DNA of 64,000 nucleotides from CAZEBW01 sp964510205 (GTDB lineage: Bacteria; Chloroflexota; Anaerolineae; VGOG01). Location: assembly GCA_964510205.1 (NCBI GenBank), contig CAZEBW010000001.1:62001-126000 (forward strand). The letters are read 5' to 3'. Of the stretch, positions 41,802 to 49,665 are shown in pieces. Below the pieces are notes generated by a model. That model worked only from the letters and a program-made list of their open reading frames with translations. It was not told where the DNA came from and made no database searches. How positions within the stretch are numbered: the stretch's first letter is position 1; each line of letters opens with the position of its first letter. A program made the position numbers and the translations under genes.

Positions 41802-42395
41802 CTACTCGCTATTAAGACGGTATTGAGAGGGCAAAAGTTCCCCCTGCTCTAAAAGGAAATCTCGCAGCCTGGCCCGGGCGCGGCTCAGGCGTGATCTGAC
41901 CGTGCCCAAAGCGACGCCCGTGACCTCGGCGATCTCTTTGTAGCTGAATCCCTGAACGTCGGCCAGGACCAACGTAATGCGCTGCTCTGACGGCAGGTTC
42001 GCGATGCCCATTTGGATGACCTTGCTCAGCTCCTGGCGCACGGTGTACGCCTCAGGCGACTCCTCAAAATCGGTGAGGGATTGCACAGGGGCTGGATCGA
42101 GCACCAGGAGAGCATCTAGAGACGCCGTCGGCCGCCGCTGCTTGCGGCGAAGCTGATCGTAGCAAGCGTTGGTGACGATGCGCATCAGCCAGGCCTTGAA
42201 AGATCCCCCCCTGAACTTGCCTATGGCCTTGAAGGCGGAGATGAAGGCCTCTTGAGTTGCATCCGACGCAGCGTGGCGGTCGCCCAGGATGCGATAGGCA
42301 AGGTTGTAAACCATGCTTTGATAATCCAGCACCAATTGGTTAAAAGAGTTGACATCGCCCTGGCGTGCGGCGTCAATGAGGGCCTTCTCGTCCAT
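41802..42395 (-). CDS. ECF-type RNA polymerase sigma factor
   Basis: 197 residues with region 2 (VLDYQSMVYNLAYRILGDRHAASD, DATQEAFISAFKAI, FKAWLMRIVTNACYDQLRRK) and region 4 (LPSEQRITLVLADVQGFSYKEIAEVTG, GTVRSRLSRARARLRDFL). It belongs to the RpoE/SigW-like group. The anti-sigma gene lies downstream. No ECF-type autoregulatory promoter was recognised in the 61-bp gap to the divergent tRNA-Leu. Confidence 0.93.
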   Translation of the reverse strand: MDEKALIDAARQGDVNSFNQLVLDYQSMVYNLAYRILGDRHAASDATQEAFISAFKAIGKFRGGSFKAWLMRIVTNACYDQLRRKQRRPTASLDALLVLDPAPVQSLTDFEESPEAYTVRQELSKVIQMGIANLPSEQRITLVLADVQGFSYKEIAEVTGVALGTVRSRLSRARARLRDFLLEQGELLPSQYRLNSE

Positions 42396-42412
42396 TTGGC
42401 TGTCCAGGCGAT

Positions 42413-42441
42413 TTGACTAAATTCGCGTCTTGGCTTATACT
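42413..42441 (+). promoter_or_regulatory. Promoter of tRNA-Leu
   Basis: TTGACT (42413-42418), 17-bp spacer, TATACT (42436-42441), 15 bases before the tRNA. Confidence 0.8.
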
Positions 42442-42456
42442 TTACATCAGGTCTGG

Positions 42457-42542
42457 GCCGAAGTGGCGGAACAGGCAGACGCGACGGTCTCAAAAACCGT
42501 TGAGGCTTTCACCTCATGTGGGTTCGAATCCCACCTTCGGCA
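42457..42542 (+). tRNA. tRNA-Leu (anticodon CAA)
   Basis: Acceptor arms GCCGAAG/CTTCGGC, anticodon stem ACGGT/ACCGT with loop CTCAAAA (anticodon CAA, reads UUG), a long variable arm (TTGAGGCTTTCACCTCATGT) typical of tRNA-Leu, and T-arm GGGTTCGAATCCC. The CCA end is not encoded (ACC then T). Confidence 0.95.
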
Positions 42543-42604
42543 CCTGCTGTATTATACCAGTTTTTTCCCAGAAAGGCTAGAAGCAGTTGATACCGAACGC
42601 AAAA

Positions 42605-42637
42605 GGGGCTAATCTCTGATGGGAGAATAGCCTCTTT
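42605..42637 (+). terminator. Hairpin between tRNA-Leu and the DUF1028 gene
   Basis: GGGGCTAATCTC pairs with GGGAGAATAGCCTC, followed only by TTT. It may be a weak terminator for tRNA-Leu or a leader hairpin just upstream of the next gene's ribosome site. Confidence 0.4.
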
Positions 42638-42665
42638 GCAATCTGAATGCGGGAGGTTACGGCCG

Positions 42666-43595
42666 ATGACCACAAAGACCAACAGAACCAAGCTTCCTAG
42701 ACGAGATGAGGCGCTGGCCACCTTCTCCATCGTGGCCCACGACCCCAAGAGCGGCGACCTGGGAGTGGCGGTGCAGTCCAAGTTCCTGGCCGTAGGCGCG
42801 GTGGTACCCTGGGCCAAAGCCGGGGTGGGAGCCGTGGCCACTCAGTCCTACGCCAACACCACCTACGGCCCCGAAGGTCTGAGACTGATGGCCGAGGGAC
42901 TGTCGGCGCAAGAGGCGCTGGAGAAGATGGTCGAAGCCGACGAGGAGCGCGCCCTGCGTCAGGCGGGCATGGTGGACGCCCGAGGAAACGCGGCTGCCTA
43001 CACCGGCCAGGATTGCTTCGATTGGGCCGGCCACATCGTCGGGAAGAGCAGGGACAAGTCCGCCCCCTTCGCCTGCCAGGGCAACATCCTGGTGAGCGAG
43101 GAGACGGTGCAGGCCATGGCCCGTACTTTTGAGGAAAGCGAGGGCGAGCTAGCCGACCGGCTGCTGGCTGCCCTGGAGGCCGGGCAGGAGGCTGGCGGGG
43201 ACAAGCGAGGGCGACAGTCCGCGGCCCTGTTGGTGGTGCGGGAGAAGGGCGGCTACGGCGGATTCAACGATCGCTACCTGGATCTGCGAGTTGACGACCA
43301 CCCCAGGCCCATCCAGGAGTTGAAACGGCTGCTGGAGCTCCACAAACTGTACTTCTTCAAGAGCAAACCCCAGCATCTGCTGCCCCTGGAGGGAGACGGG
43401 GCCCGCGAGGTGCAGCAGATCCTCTCCGAACTCGGCTACTACAGCGGCGAGGTCCACGGCGTGTACGACGAAGCCACCAAAAAGGCCCTGTTCGACTTCT
43501 CTGGCGTCGAGAACCTGGAGGAACGCTGGCAAGAAAGCGCTCGCATAGACCAAGTCGTGCTGCAATTCATGCGGCAGAAGAGGGGCGCTGCATGA
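42666..43595 (+). CDS. DUF1028 family protein with C-terminal peptidoglycan-binding-like domain
   Basis: 309 residues. The N-terminal ~220 residues (TFSIVAHDPKSGDLGVAVQS, AVVPWAKAGVGAVATQSYAN, GQDCFDWAGHIVG, NGNILVSEETV-like QGNILVSEETVQAM, RQSAALLVVREKGGYGG) match DUF1028, an Ntn-hydrolase-like family of unknown reaction. The tail (AREVQQILSELGYYSGEVHGVYDEATKKAL) is a peptidoglycan-binding-type helical repeat. No signal peptide is visible, so the tail's ligand may not be cell wall. The ATG at 42666 has GGGAGGT upstream. The 330 bp after it (to 43925) are pyrimidine-rich and hold no recognisable feature. Confidence 0.82.
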   Translation: MTTKTNRTKLPRRDEALATFSIVAHDPKSGDLGVAVQSKFLAVGAVVPWAKAGVGAVATQSYANTTYGPEGLRLMAEGLSAQEALEKMVEADEERALRQAGMVDARGNAAAYTGQDCFDWAGHIVGKSRDKSAPFACQGNILVSEETVQAMARTFEESEGELADRLLAALEAGQEAGGDKRGRQSAALLVVREKGGYGGFNDRYLDLRVDDHPRPIQELKRLLELHKLYFFKSKPQHLLPLEGDGAREVQQILSELGYYSGEVHGVYDEATKKALFDFSGVENLEERWQESARIDQVVLQFMRQKRGAA

Positions 43596-43925
43596 GGCGA
43601 TAAGCCACGGATGGGGCTTTCATGCCACTAGCCTCAATCCCCTTCTCATCGAACATCCTTTTCCAGCAGACCAACGCCGCCGACATTTCTACGTACATTC
43701 TGCTGGCGAACCCCCACTCACCAACTCGGCGTCAGATTCAATCACCGCCTCGCTTGACTCCGCATCTACGCCCCCGATTTCAATCGCTTTCTCGTTACAT
43801 CATACCATTTCACATTTTCCTTTAATCTATCTTACGTCAATCTGTTTTCACGCCCCTCGTTTGACAGCGTTTCTTCGCCGATTTTTACGTAAAGTAGACT
43901 TCCCGCCCCCGTTTACCAGCAAACC
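43596..43925. other. Intergenic stretch without recognised features
   Basis: C/T-rich on the plus strand, with a 67-codon frame (43622-43825) that has no ribosome site and low-complexity Ser/Pro/Arg content, so I do not call it a gene. It separates two converging transcripts. Confidence 0.6.
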
Positions 43926-44681
43926 TCAAAGCGAATAGCTGGCCAAGTCCTCGGCCAACTCCACAGGGCCATCGAACTCGGCCTCGGCCGCTCGCCGCAA
44001 ACCCTCGAGCTCGCTATGCGGCGCGGTGAAGTGGATGAGCACCAGCTTGCCCGCCCCGCACCGCCTGGCCATCGCTCCCGCCTGAGCGGGGGTCGAATGT
44101 CCCGCGTAGTCCCCCGTGCACTCGTGGATAAGGAGGTCCGCTCCCTGCGCCAGCCTGACCAAGGCGTCACAAGGCTCGGTGTCGCTGGAGTAGACGATGG
44201 TCTTGCCACTCTCCCTGGACGTCGCCTTCACCGCAATGGTGGGAACATGGTGCTTCACTGGCGCGGTGGTGATCTCAAACTCGGCTGTCTCAACGACCTT
44301 ATGCCCCACCCTCATCTCCACCTCGTGGAAGTCCACGGGCATCTCACGGGGCCAGTCGCGCCATCCCACCGCATCCATGATCGAATCCAGGGCAGCCACG
44401 CTCCTCCGTGGGCCGAAGATGCGAAACGGCTCCCGGCGGCCATAGAGCCACAGACCCTGCAGCAGAACGGGCGCGCCGTAGATGTGATCGGGGTGGTGGT
44501 GAGTGACGATGAGAGCGTCGAGGGTATCAAGATCGAGGCCAACTTTTCGCAGCTTGTGCAGCGGGCTGCCACCGCAGTCAATCAAAACCGAGCTCTCCCG
44601 CCCCTCGAGAACCATGTAGGTGTTATCGCGGGAAGCATCCGCCAGCGCCGCCCCCGAACCCAAAATGATCAGTCTGGGCAT
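43926..44681 (-). CDS. RNase Z-like MBL-fold hydrolase
   Basis: 251 residues: RLIILGSGAALADASRDNTYM at the start, the metal motif VTHHHPDHIYG, VKHHVPTIAVK, TIVYSSDTEPCDALV, LIHECTGDYAGHSTPAQAG and LVLIHF. This is the tRNase Z / ElaC-like superfamily pattern. The long exosite arm of RNase Z is not obvious, so it may be an RNA or phosphodiester hydrolase of other specificity. It is the last gene of the arsR-acyltransferase-pimA-pgsA operon, 15 bases after pgsA. Confidence 0.85.
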   Translation of the reverse strand: MPRLIILGSGAALADASRDNTYMVLEGRESSVLIDCGGSPLHKLRKVGLDLDTLDALIVTHHHPDHIYGAPVLLQGLWLYGRREPFRIFGPRRSVAALDSIMDAVGWRDWPREMPVDFHEVEMRVGHKVVETAEFEITTAPVKHHVPTIAVKATSRESGKTIVYSSDTEPCDALVRLAQGADLLIHECTGDYAGHSTPAQAGAMARRCGAGKLVLIHFTAPHSELEGLRRAAEAEFDGPVELAEDLASYSL

Positions 44682-44696
44682 GGCCTTGCTCCTCTG

Positions 44697-45365
44697 CTAT
44701 CCATCCTCCCCATCCGTAGCCCTCCAAACGTGGTACATCCGCTGAAAGGCGGTGAAGTTGGTCAAGATGGCCAAAATCCACAAAGCGATAGACATCTGAT
44801 CCAGGATCAAGGCGATGGTCAGCACAGTAACGCGCTCTAGACGGGTGAGGAGTCCCACCTTACAATCGAAGCCCAGGCCCTCGGCCCGGGCCCGGGCATA
44901 GCTGACCATCAGGGAGCCAACTATGGTGGCATAGATGAGCAGGATCTCCCGGCCAGCGCCGAGCCGCGTGTAGAAAACAAGAAGCCCTAGGTAGAGAATC
45001 GCCTCCGAGAAGCGATCCATGGTTGAATCGAGGAAAGCTCCAAAGCGGCTCCTCTTACCGGTCAAGCGGGCCAAGGTCCCGTCCAAGGCATCAAAAAGTG
45101 CGACCAGGGGAACCAACAGGCCGCCAATCCTCATGTGGCCCTGCGCCAGCACCCAAGCAACTCCCAGGTTAAGCACAACGCCCATCACCGTCACCACGTT
45201 GGGGGAGACGCCCGTCCTGCCGATGAGACCGGCGATCGGCTCCAGCACGCCTCCAAACCGCTTCCTGAGCAAATCGGTGAGGGTCCACGTCTGGTCCCCC
45301 CTCGTGTCATTCCACCCTCGTATTCGGCCCCTAATGAATCCTAGCCACTTCTCTTTCCTTTTCAA
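44697..45365 (-). CDS. pgsA-like: CDP-alcohol phosphatidyltransferase (PIP synthase-like)
   Basis: 222-residue integral membrane enzyme. The CDP-alcohol signature DGTLARLTGKRSRFGAFLDSTMDRFSE has the DGxxAR(x8)GxxxDxxxD spacing, with about five hydrophobic helices. With PimA and the acyltransferase next door, CDP-diacylglycerol:inositol-phosphate transfer is the most likely reaction (inference). The TTG at 45365 overlaps the pimA stop (TTGA) and has GAGAGG upstream, which I prefer to a longer reading that runs into pimA. Confidence 0.85.
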   Translation of the reverse strand: MKRKEKWLGFIRGRIRGWNDTRGDQTWTLTDLLRKRFGGVLEPIAGLIGRTGVSPNVVTVMGVVLNLGVAWVLAQGHMRIGGLLVPLVALFDALDGTLARLTGKRSRFGAFLDSTMDRFSEAILYLGLLVFYTRLGAGREILLIYATIVGSLMVSYARARAEGLGFDCKVGLLTRLERVTVLTIALILDQMSIALWILAILTNFTAFQRMYHVWRATDGEDG

Positions 45366-46507
45366 AGTCTTTTCCTCTCCGACAGCTCTCGGTAGCAATT
45401 CAAAACCTGCTGGGCTACTTTCTGCCAAGAATAATCGGCTGCCTTGGCTTGTCCCTGGCAGCCCATTCTCTCCCGCAGGGACGGATCTCTGAGCAGGCGG
45501 ATCAAGGCCTGGGCCAAGCGCCGCTCATCTTCCGGCGGCACAAGCAGCCCCTCCTCCCCGCCAGTCAAGACGCCGCGATAACCGTCAATACTGGAGGCCA
45601 CAATGGGCTTCCCCGCCGCCATTGCCTCCAGCAAAATGATGCCGAAGCTCTCGAAGCCGGTGGAGGGGGCGCAGAAAACGTGGCAGGTTCGATAATAGCG
45701 CGGCAAGTCGTCCTCCGGTACGTAGCCGATAAACCGCACATCGTGCAGGCGATTCTCGCGGGCATAGAGCACAAATGGCTCCTTATCCTCCTTATCGTAA
45801 GCCCCCACCACCATGAGTCGGGTTTGGGGAACAGCTTGCTTGACCAGGGCGAAAGCTCGGAGGAGATACTTGAACCCCTTGCGCTTATCCAGACGCCCGA
45901 CGAAAAGAATATTCAGTTTACCATCGTCAAACCGCTCTATCGGACGCAGGGCCGGGTCGCTGAACCGCTCCACGTCAATGCCGTTGGGGATAATGCGGTA
46001 ATGGCCTGGGAAATAGCCCACCAGATAATCTCGAACCGCCTTAGAGACGGCGATGCGGCCATCTAGGCGGCCAAAGAAGGGCTCGAAGATGGGTTTAGCG
46101 TACTCATAGCCGGGATGGTTGTCTTCACGGTAGGCGTGGAAGGTGCCCACAACCACGGACTGGGGAGACACGGGGGCGTGTCGCAGGACGGCCAGGGGCA
46201 AGGCCGGTGTCATGGGCTCGTGGAGGTGAATGACGTCGAACTGCTCCTGTTTCAGGATCTTTTTCACCCGCCGATAGACGCGCGGCGAGAGGGTAATGCG
46301 GGCCACGGAGCCGGCAGCGGGAATGGGCACAATGGAGCCAGAGACCTTGATAACCTGTTGGGGCACATCCCCCATATCCTCGGAGCAGGCAGCGATGATG
46401 CGGACATCGTGGCCCAGACGACGAAATTCCCTGTCCAGAGCGGCAATGTGCTTGACCACTCCTCCGGGGTAGGGATAGTCATAAGGCGAGACCAGGGCGA
46501 TCTTCAT
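45362..46507 (-). CDS. pimA-like: GT4 glycosyltransferase, PimA-like phosphatidylinositol mannosyltransferase
   Basis: 381 residues. MKIALVSPYDYPYPGGVVKH with the GGV donor/acceptor loop, HLHEPMTPALPL, GTFHAYREDNHPGYE, IPNGIDVERFS, LFVGRLDKRKGFKYLLRAF, and the EX7E-type FESFGIILLEAMAAGKPIVAS reproduce the PimA layout. The ATG at 46507 is the start of this conserved block. An inverted repeat (46531-46575) lies just upstream in the gap to the acyltransferase gene. Mannose transfer to phosphatidylinositol is inferred from family and cluster. Confidence 0.85.
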   Translation of the reverse strand: MKIALVSPYDYPYPGGVVKHIAALDREFRRLGHDVRIIAACSEDMGDVPQQVIKVSGSIVPIPAAGSVARITLSPRVYRRVKKILKQEQFDVIHLHEPMTPALPLAVLRHAPVSPQSVVVGTFHAYREDNHPGYEYAKPIFEPFFGRLDGRIAVSKAVRDYLVGYFPGHYRIIPNGIDVERFSDPALRPIERFDDGKLNILFVGRLDKRKGFKYLLRAFALVKQAVPQTRLMVVGAYDKEDKEPFVLYARENRLHDVRFIGYVPEDDLPRYYRTCHVFCAPSTGFESFGIILLEAMAAGKPIVASSIDGYRGVLTGGEEGLLVPPEDERRLAQALIRLLRDPSLRERMGCQGQAKAADYSWQKVAQQVLNCYRELSERKRL

Positions 46508-46530
46508 CAGCTTTGTTTTCCAACGAAAGA

Positions 46531-46575
46531 AGTGCGGACGCAAGTCTGCCTATAGAGCGGACTCGCGTCCGCACT
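46531..46575. repeat. Inverted repeat between the acyltransferase gene and pimA
   Basis: AGTGCGGACGCAAGTC (46531-46546) pairs with GACTCGCGTCCGCACT (46560-46575) with one mismatch. It is an inserted hairpin in the operon spacer and may tune pimA translation or mRNA decay. Confidence 0.7.
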
Positions 46576-46584
46576 CCCGGTTAA

Positions 46585-47487
46585 TCAGCTATTCTCCGTT
46601 TGCCAAATGGGCACCGACATGACCCATTGTTCGGGATGCTCCCCAATGTAGCGCTCCATGATGGCTACCACCCTCTCCACGCCGGCCCTGACGTCACGGT
46701 TCCGATCGCCCGTGTTCTCCAGTTCCAACGGCGGCTCGAGGTGGGCAGCAAAGGTATTGTCAGGCAGCCGCCGGCTGAAGCCCGCGATGATCGGCGCGCT
46801 GGTGCGCAGCGAGAGTTGAGCATAGCCATCGGGCAGGCGGGCGGGCGCGCCGAAAAAGTCCTCCACGATGCCGCTCTGGGTGATGTCCCTGTCGGCGGCC
46901 AGGCCCACGGCCTCGTTGCGCCGCAGGGATCGGAAGAGTTCCAAGAGCGGACCATCAATGGGAATCAATCGCAGGCCCTTGCTGGCCCGCAAGCCGCGGA
47001 CATACTGAAACAACACCTCCGGCTGAAGATGCTCAGCAGGGGCCACGACGGGGATCTCGCGCAAGACCAACACTTGAGCCACGATGTCGGTATTGCCAAA
47101 GTGCACTGTGACAAGGATCAAGCCCTTGCCCTGGGACAACGCCCTCTCGACGTGCTCCCAACCCTCCACTTTCACCAAACGAGCGATTTCGGCCAAGCTG
47201 AGCGCCGGCAACCGAAAGAGATCGTAGTAGTTCTTGGCCATGTTGCGAAACACCCCCCGCACGATGGCCTCGACATCGCTCGCCCGTTTCGGATTGCCCT
47301 GCAGGATTCGGGTGACGTTGTGGTGGATGTTGGCTCGTGTGCCCCTCGCCCAACGGTAAAGAAAGTCGCCGAGTTTGGTCGCCAGAGGATAGCCCAGTCT
47401 CGGCGGTATGAGGGGCACGACCAGGCCCAACAGACGGTACAGATAGTAACTGAGCATGGTCTGATCCAGCACGTTTCCTCCGCTCAT
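46585..47487 (-). CDS. HtrB/PatA-like lipid acyltransferase
   Basis: 300 residues of the lauroyl/myristoyl acyltransferase family: ANIHHNVTRILQG, FRNMAKNYYDLFRLP, LILVTVHFGNTDIVAQVL with the HxxxxD catalytic motif, VGLAADRDITQSGIVEDFFGAPARLPDG, and VMSVPIW near the end. Next to pimA and pgsA it resembles mycobacterial PatA (Rv2611c), which acylates PIM mannose. There are no lipid A genes in the window. The ATG overlaps the arsR stop (ATGA). Confidence 0.88.
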   Translation of the reverse strand: MSGGNVLDQTMLSYYLYRLLGLVVPLIPPRLGYPLATKLGDFLYRWARGTRANIHHNVTRILQGNPKRASDVEAIVRGVFRNMAKNYYDLFRLPALSLAEIARLVKVEGWEHVERALSQGKGLILVTVHFGNTDIVAQVLVLREIPVVAPAEHLQPEVLFQYVRGLRASKGLRLIPIDGPLLELFRSLRRNEAVGLAADRDITQSGIVEDFFGAPARLPDGYAQLSLRTSAPIIAGFSRRLPDNTFAAHLEPPLELENTGDRNRDVRAGVERVVAIMERYIGEHPEQWVMSVPIWQTENS

Positions 47488-47804
47488 CCGATTCCCATCT
47501 GTTGTTGGCCGCTCTGGCCAAGCATCTCGGCGAATTCGCGCAAGTACCGACCGAGCCTACCCCAATTCAGAGAGCAGTACGCCTGGCGCCCCTCCCGCCT
47601 GACCTCGATCAGGCCTGCTTTCTCCAGCCGTCGCAAATGCCAGGAGATCAGGGGTTGACTCACTTCCAGGGCCTCAGCCAACTCCGAAACGTTCAGCTCA
47701 GTATGGGCGGCCAAGCGGGCGACGATGCGCAAGCGAGCAACATCCCCCAAGGCTTTGAAGCACTTCGTAAGCTCTCTCGATTCGCTCGGTAGATCCTCGG
47801 GCAT
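47484..47804 (-). CDS. ArsR-family transcriptional regulator
   Basis: About 106 residues: ELTKCFKALGDVARLRIVARL, ELNVSELAEALEVSQPLISWHLRRL, GLIEVRREGRQAYCSLNW, the complete ArsR winged helix. The ATG at 47804 gives the usual ArsR length, though no strong ribosome site is seen and an upstream GTG (47822) is possible. It leads the glycolipid operon and overlaps the acyltransferase start. No metal-binding CxC pair is present in alpha-3, so a metal signal is doubtful. Confidence 0.85.
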   Translation of the reverse strand: MPEDLPSESRELTKCFKALGDVARLRIVARLAAHTELNVSELAEALEVSQPLISWHLRRLEKAGLIEVRREGRQAYCSLNWGRLGRYLREFAEMLGQSGQQQMGIG

Positions 47805-47943
47805 ATCCGACTGACCATTCACTTCACCAAAAGCGACCAAAGCCTGAACTCCAACGGTTGCGAGCGGTGATACCTTTGACGCCCAACGCGGTTGGGCCGC
47901 ACCCCCGTACGTCAGAGCTTCAGATTGATAAAGAAGCATTTAT

Positions 47944-47972
47944 ATATTACACCAAAAGTCACCCCCTGTCAA
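47944..47972 (-). promoter_or_regulatory. Promoter of the arsR-glycolipid operon with flanking direct repeats
   Basis: Minus strand TTGACA (47972-47967), 17-bp spacer, TAATAT (47949-47944). The octamer AAGCATTT occurs on both sides (47934-47941 and 47975-47982), 41 bp apart, a candidate operator arrangement for the ArsR protein. Confidence 0.7.
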
Positions 47973-47980
47973 AAAAGCAT

Positions 47981-48009
47981 TTGCCAACAATTCCCTTTTG
48001 TGCTAAAGT
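47981..48009 (+). promoter_or_regulatory. Promoter of nfi
   Basis: TTGCCA (47981-47986), 17-bp spacer ending in TGC, TAAAGT (48004-48009). It lies back-to-back with the arsR promoter. Confidence 0.6.
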
Positions 48010-48038
48010 ATTTGCTACCGTACACTTTTTCCAAACGA

Positions 48039-48058
48039 CTCAGAAACCAGGTTTTTGC
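48039..48058 (+). repeat. Solo arm of the AGAAACCAGG family in the nfi leader
   Basis: CAGAAACCAGGTTTTT matches the ends of the elements at 49666 and 60232. No complementary arm is found within 100 bp, so this is a fragment. Confidence 0.6.
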
Positions 48059-48110
48059 CTGTGGAAATCGGAAATCATCTGGCCCCCAAGTAGCTCGAAA
48101 GGACGGAGCA

Positions 48111-48800
48111 ATGAGAATTGTTGCCCCCCATCCCTGGGATGTCTCCACTTCGCAGGCTGTGGAGATACAGGAAGCACTGCGGAGCAGGATATGCACGGAG
48201 AGGAGTTTCGACCAAGTCAACGCCGTGGCCGGGGTGGACGTTTCCGTCAAAGGCAAGGCGGCTCGGGCCGCCATCGTGGTGCTCAGCTTCCCAGACCTGA
48301 CCCCCCTCGATTACAGCCTGGCGCAGCGACCGGTCGAGTTCCCGTATGTCCCCGGCTTTCTAACTTTTCGCGAAGCGCCGTCTGTGTTGGCCGCCCTGGA
48401 GAAGTTGAAAACGGAGCCGGACCTGTTCATTTTCGACGGCCAGGGCTTGGCCCACCCTCGCCGCATGGGCCTAGCGACCCACCTGGGGGTGATCATAGAC
48501 AAGCCCTCCATCGGCTGCGCCAAATCGCGCCTCTGCGGCAGCCACCGCGAGCCCGGCCCCGAAAAGGGCTCCTACACTCAGCTCTATGATGATGATGGCG
48601 AGACCATTGGCGCGGTGCTGCGCACCAGAACCAACGTCAAGCCTGTCTACGTCTCCATCGGCCACCGGGTAGACCTGCCCACGGCCATCGAGTACGTCCT
48701 GGGCTGCTGCACCAAATATCGCCTACCGGAGACAACAAGGTATGCTCACCGGGTGGCCGGCGGAGAGAGGTTGCAGATAAGTGAGAAAGCAAATGGATGA
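48111..48800 (+). CDS. nfi: Endonuclease V (deoxyinosine 3' endonuclease)
   Basis: 229-residue DNA repair nuclease cutting 3' to deoxyinosine. VNAVAGVDVSVKG holds the first catalytic Asp, FPYVPGFLTFREAP is the wedge region, FIFDGQGLAHPRRMGLATHLG carries the second Asp, and IGCAKSRL follows, all diagnostic. The ATG at 48111 (AAGGACGG upstream) begins the conserved domain; an upstream extension would include the solo repeat and is rejected. The stop overlaps the sirtuin start by 8 bases. Confidence 0.95.
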   Translation: MRIVAPHPWDVSTSQAVEIQEALRSRICTERSFDQVNAVAGVDVSVKGKAARAAIVVLSFPDLTPLDYSLAQRPVEFPYVPGFLTFREAPSVLAALEKLKTEPDLFIFDGQGLAHPRRMGLATHLGVIIDKPSIGCAKSRLCGSHREPGPEKGSYTQLYDDDGETIGAVLRTRTNVKPVYVSIGHRVDLPTAIEYVLGCCTKYRLPETTRYAHRVAGGERLQISEKANG

Positions 48801-49563
48801 CACTCAACAGCGAATCAACAGAGCGGCGGCCCTGATCGCCAACTCCAGCTACATCGTCGCCCTGACCGGCGCGGGAATCAGCACCCCTTCGGGCATCCCC
48901 GATTTTCGCAGCTCCGGCTCCGGCCTGTGGGAGAAGGTCAACCCGCTGGTCGTGGCCTCGGCCGCCTCCTTTCGACTGCAACCACAGGCCTTCTACGCGT
49001 GGGCTCGCCCCCTGGCCAAAAAACTATTGGAGGCGGAGCCTAATCCCGCGCACCAAGCGCTGGCCGAGCTGGAGGAGATGGGCTTGCTCAAGGCGGTCAT
49101 CACCCAAAACATTGACGACCTGCACCAAAAAGCCGGGTCGAAGCGCGTCCTTGAGCTTCACGGGAATATGCGACGGGCCACCTGCCTCAAGTGCCGCAAG
49201 GTCGTTCCCATCCTGCAGATAATCGAGCAGTTCCTCGACAAGGACGAGGTGCCAACCTGCTCGTGCGGCGGTCTGCTGAAGCCCAACGTCGTCCTCATCG
49301 GCGAGCAATTGCCCCGCTGGGTGCTCTTGGAGGCCTGGGGCGAGGCCGAGAGGTGCGACCTGATGCTGGTGCTGGGCTCCTCACTGGAGATAGTGCCGGC
49401 GGCGGAGATACCGTCTGTGGCCAGGCGAGGTGGGGCCAAGGCTATCGTGGTCAACTATCAACCCACGCCTTTCGACAGCCAGGCGGACGTGATCATCCGC
49501 GAGGACGTGGCCGAGGCGCTGCCTCGGATCATTGAGCAGACTGGCAGATCAGTGGATCGGTGA
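48793..49563 (+). CDS. cobB: NAD-dependent protein deacylase (sirtuin)
   Basis: 256 residues: VALTGAGISTPSGIPDFRS (NAD site), ITQNIDDLHQKAG, ELHGNMRRATCLKC with the catalytic His and first zinc Cys pair, CSCGGLLKPNVVLIGE with the second pair, and LGSSLEIVPAAEIP. It removes acetyl or other acyl groups from protein lysines. It begins inside the end of nfi, so the two are co-translated, which is an unusual pairing of a repair nuclease and a sirtuin. A perfect terminator follows. Confidence 0.95.
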   Translation: MDDTQQRINRAAALIANSSYIVALTGAGISTPSGIPDFRSSGSGLWEKVNPLVVASAASFRLQPQAFYAWARPLAKKLLEAEPNPAHQALAELEEMGLLKAVITQNIDDLHQKAGSKRVLELHGNMRRATCLKCRKVVPILQIIEQFLDKDEVPTCSCGGLLKPNVVLIGEQLPRWVLLEAWGEAERCDLMLVLGSSLEIVPAAEIPSVARRGGAKAIVVNYQPTPFDSQADVIIREDVAEALPRIIEQTGRSVDR

Positions 49564-49585
49564 ATTGCCAGATCGGTGCAAACGC

Positions 49586-49627
49586 AAACACGGGGCGACC
49601 AGAATATTCTGGTCGCCCCGTGTTTTT
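49586..49627. terminator. Bidirectional terminator after the sirtuin gene
   Basis: AAACACGGGGCGACCAGAAT is followed directly by its reverse complement and a T-run; 20-bp arms with no loop mismatch. It serves the plus-strand nfi-cobB unit and could end the converging GAF/HD-GYP transcript. Confidence 0.9.
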
Positions 49628-49665
49628 GGTCAGTAAACTGCGAGTAGGCGTTCAGGGGGGAGCTC

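Noticed and set aside
43622..43825. 67-codon plus-strand frame in the 43.6-43.9 kb gap
   Set aside because: Low-complexity Pro/Ser/Arg composition and no ribosome site.
47805..47939. 45-residue N-terminal extension of the ArsR regulator
   Set aside because: The predicted transcription start is at about 47937, the extension lacks ArsR similarity, and the standard domain begins near 47804.
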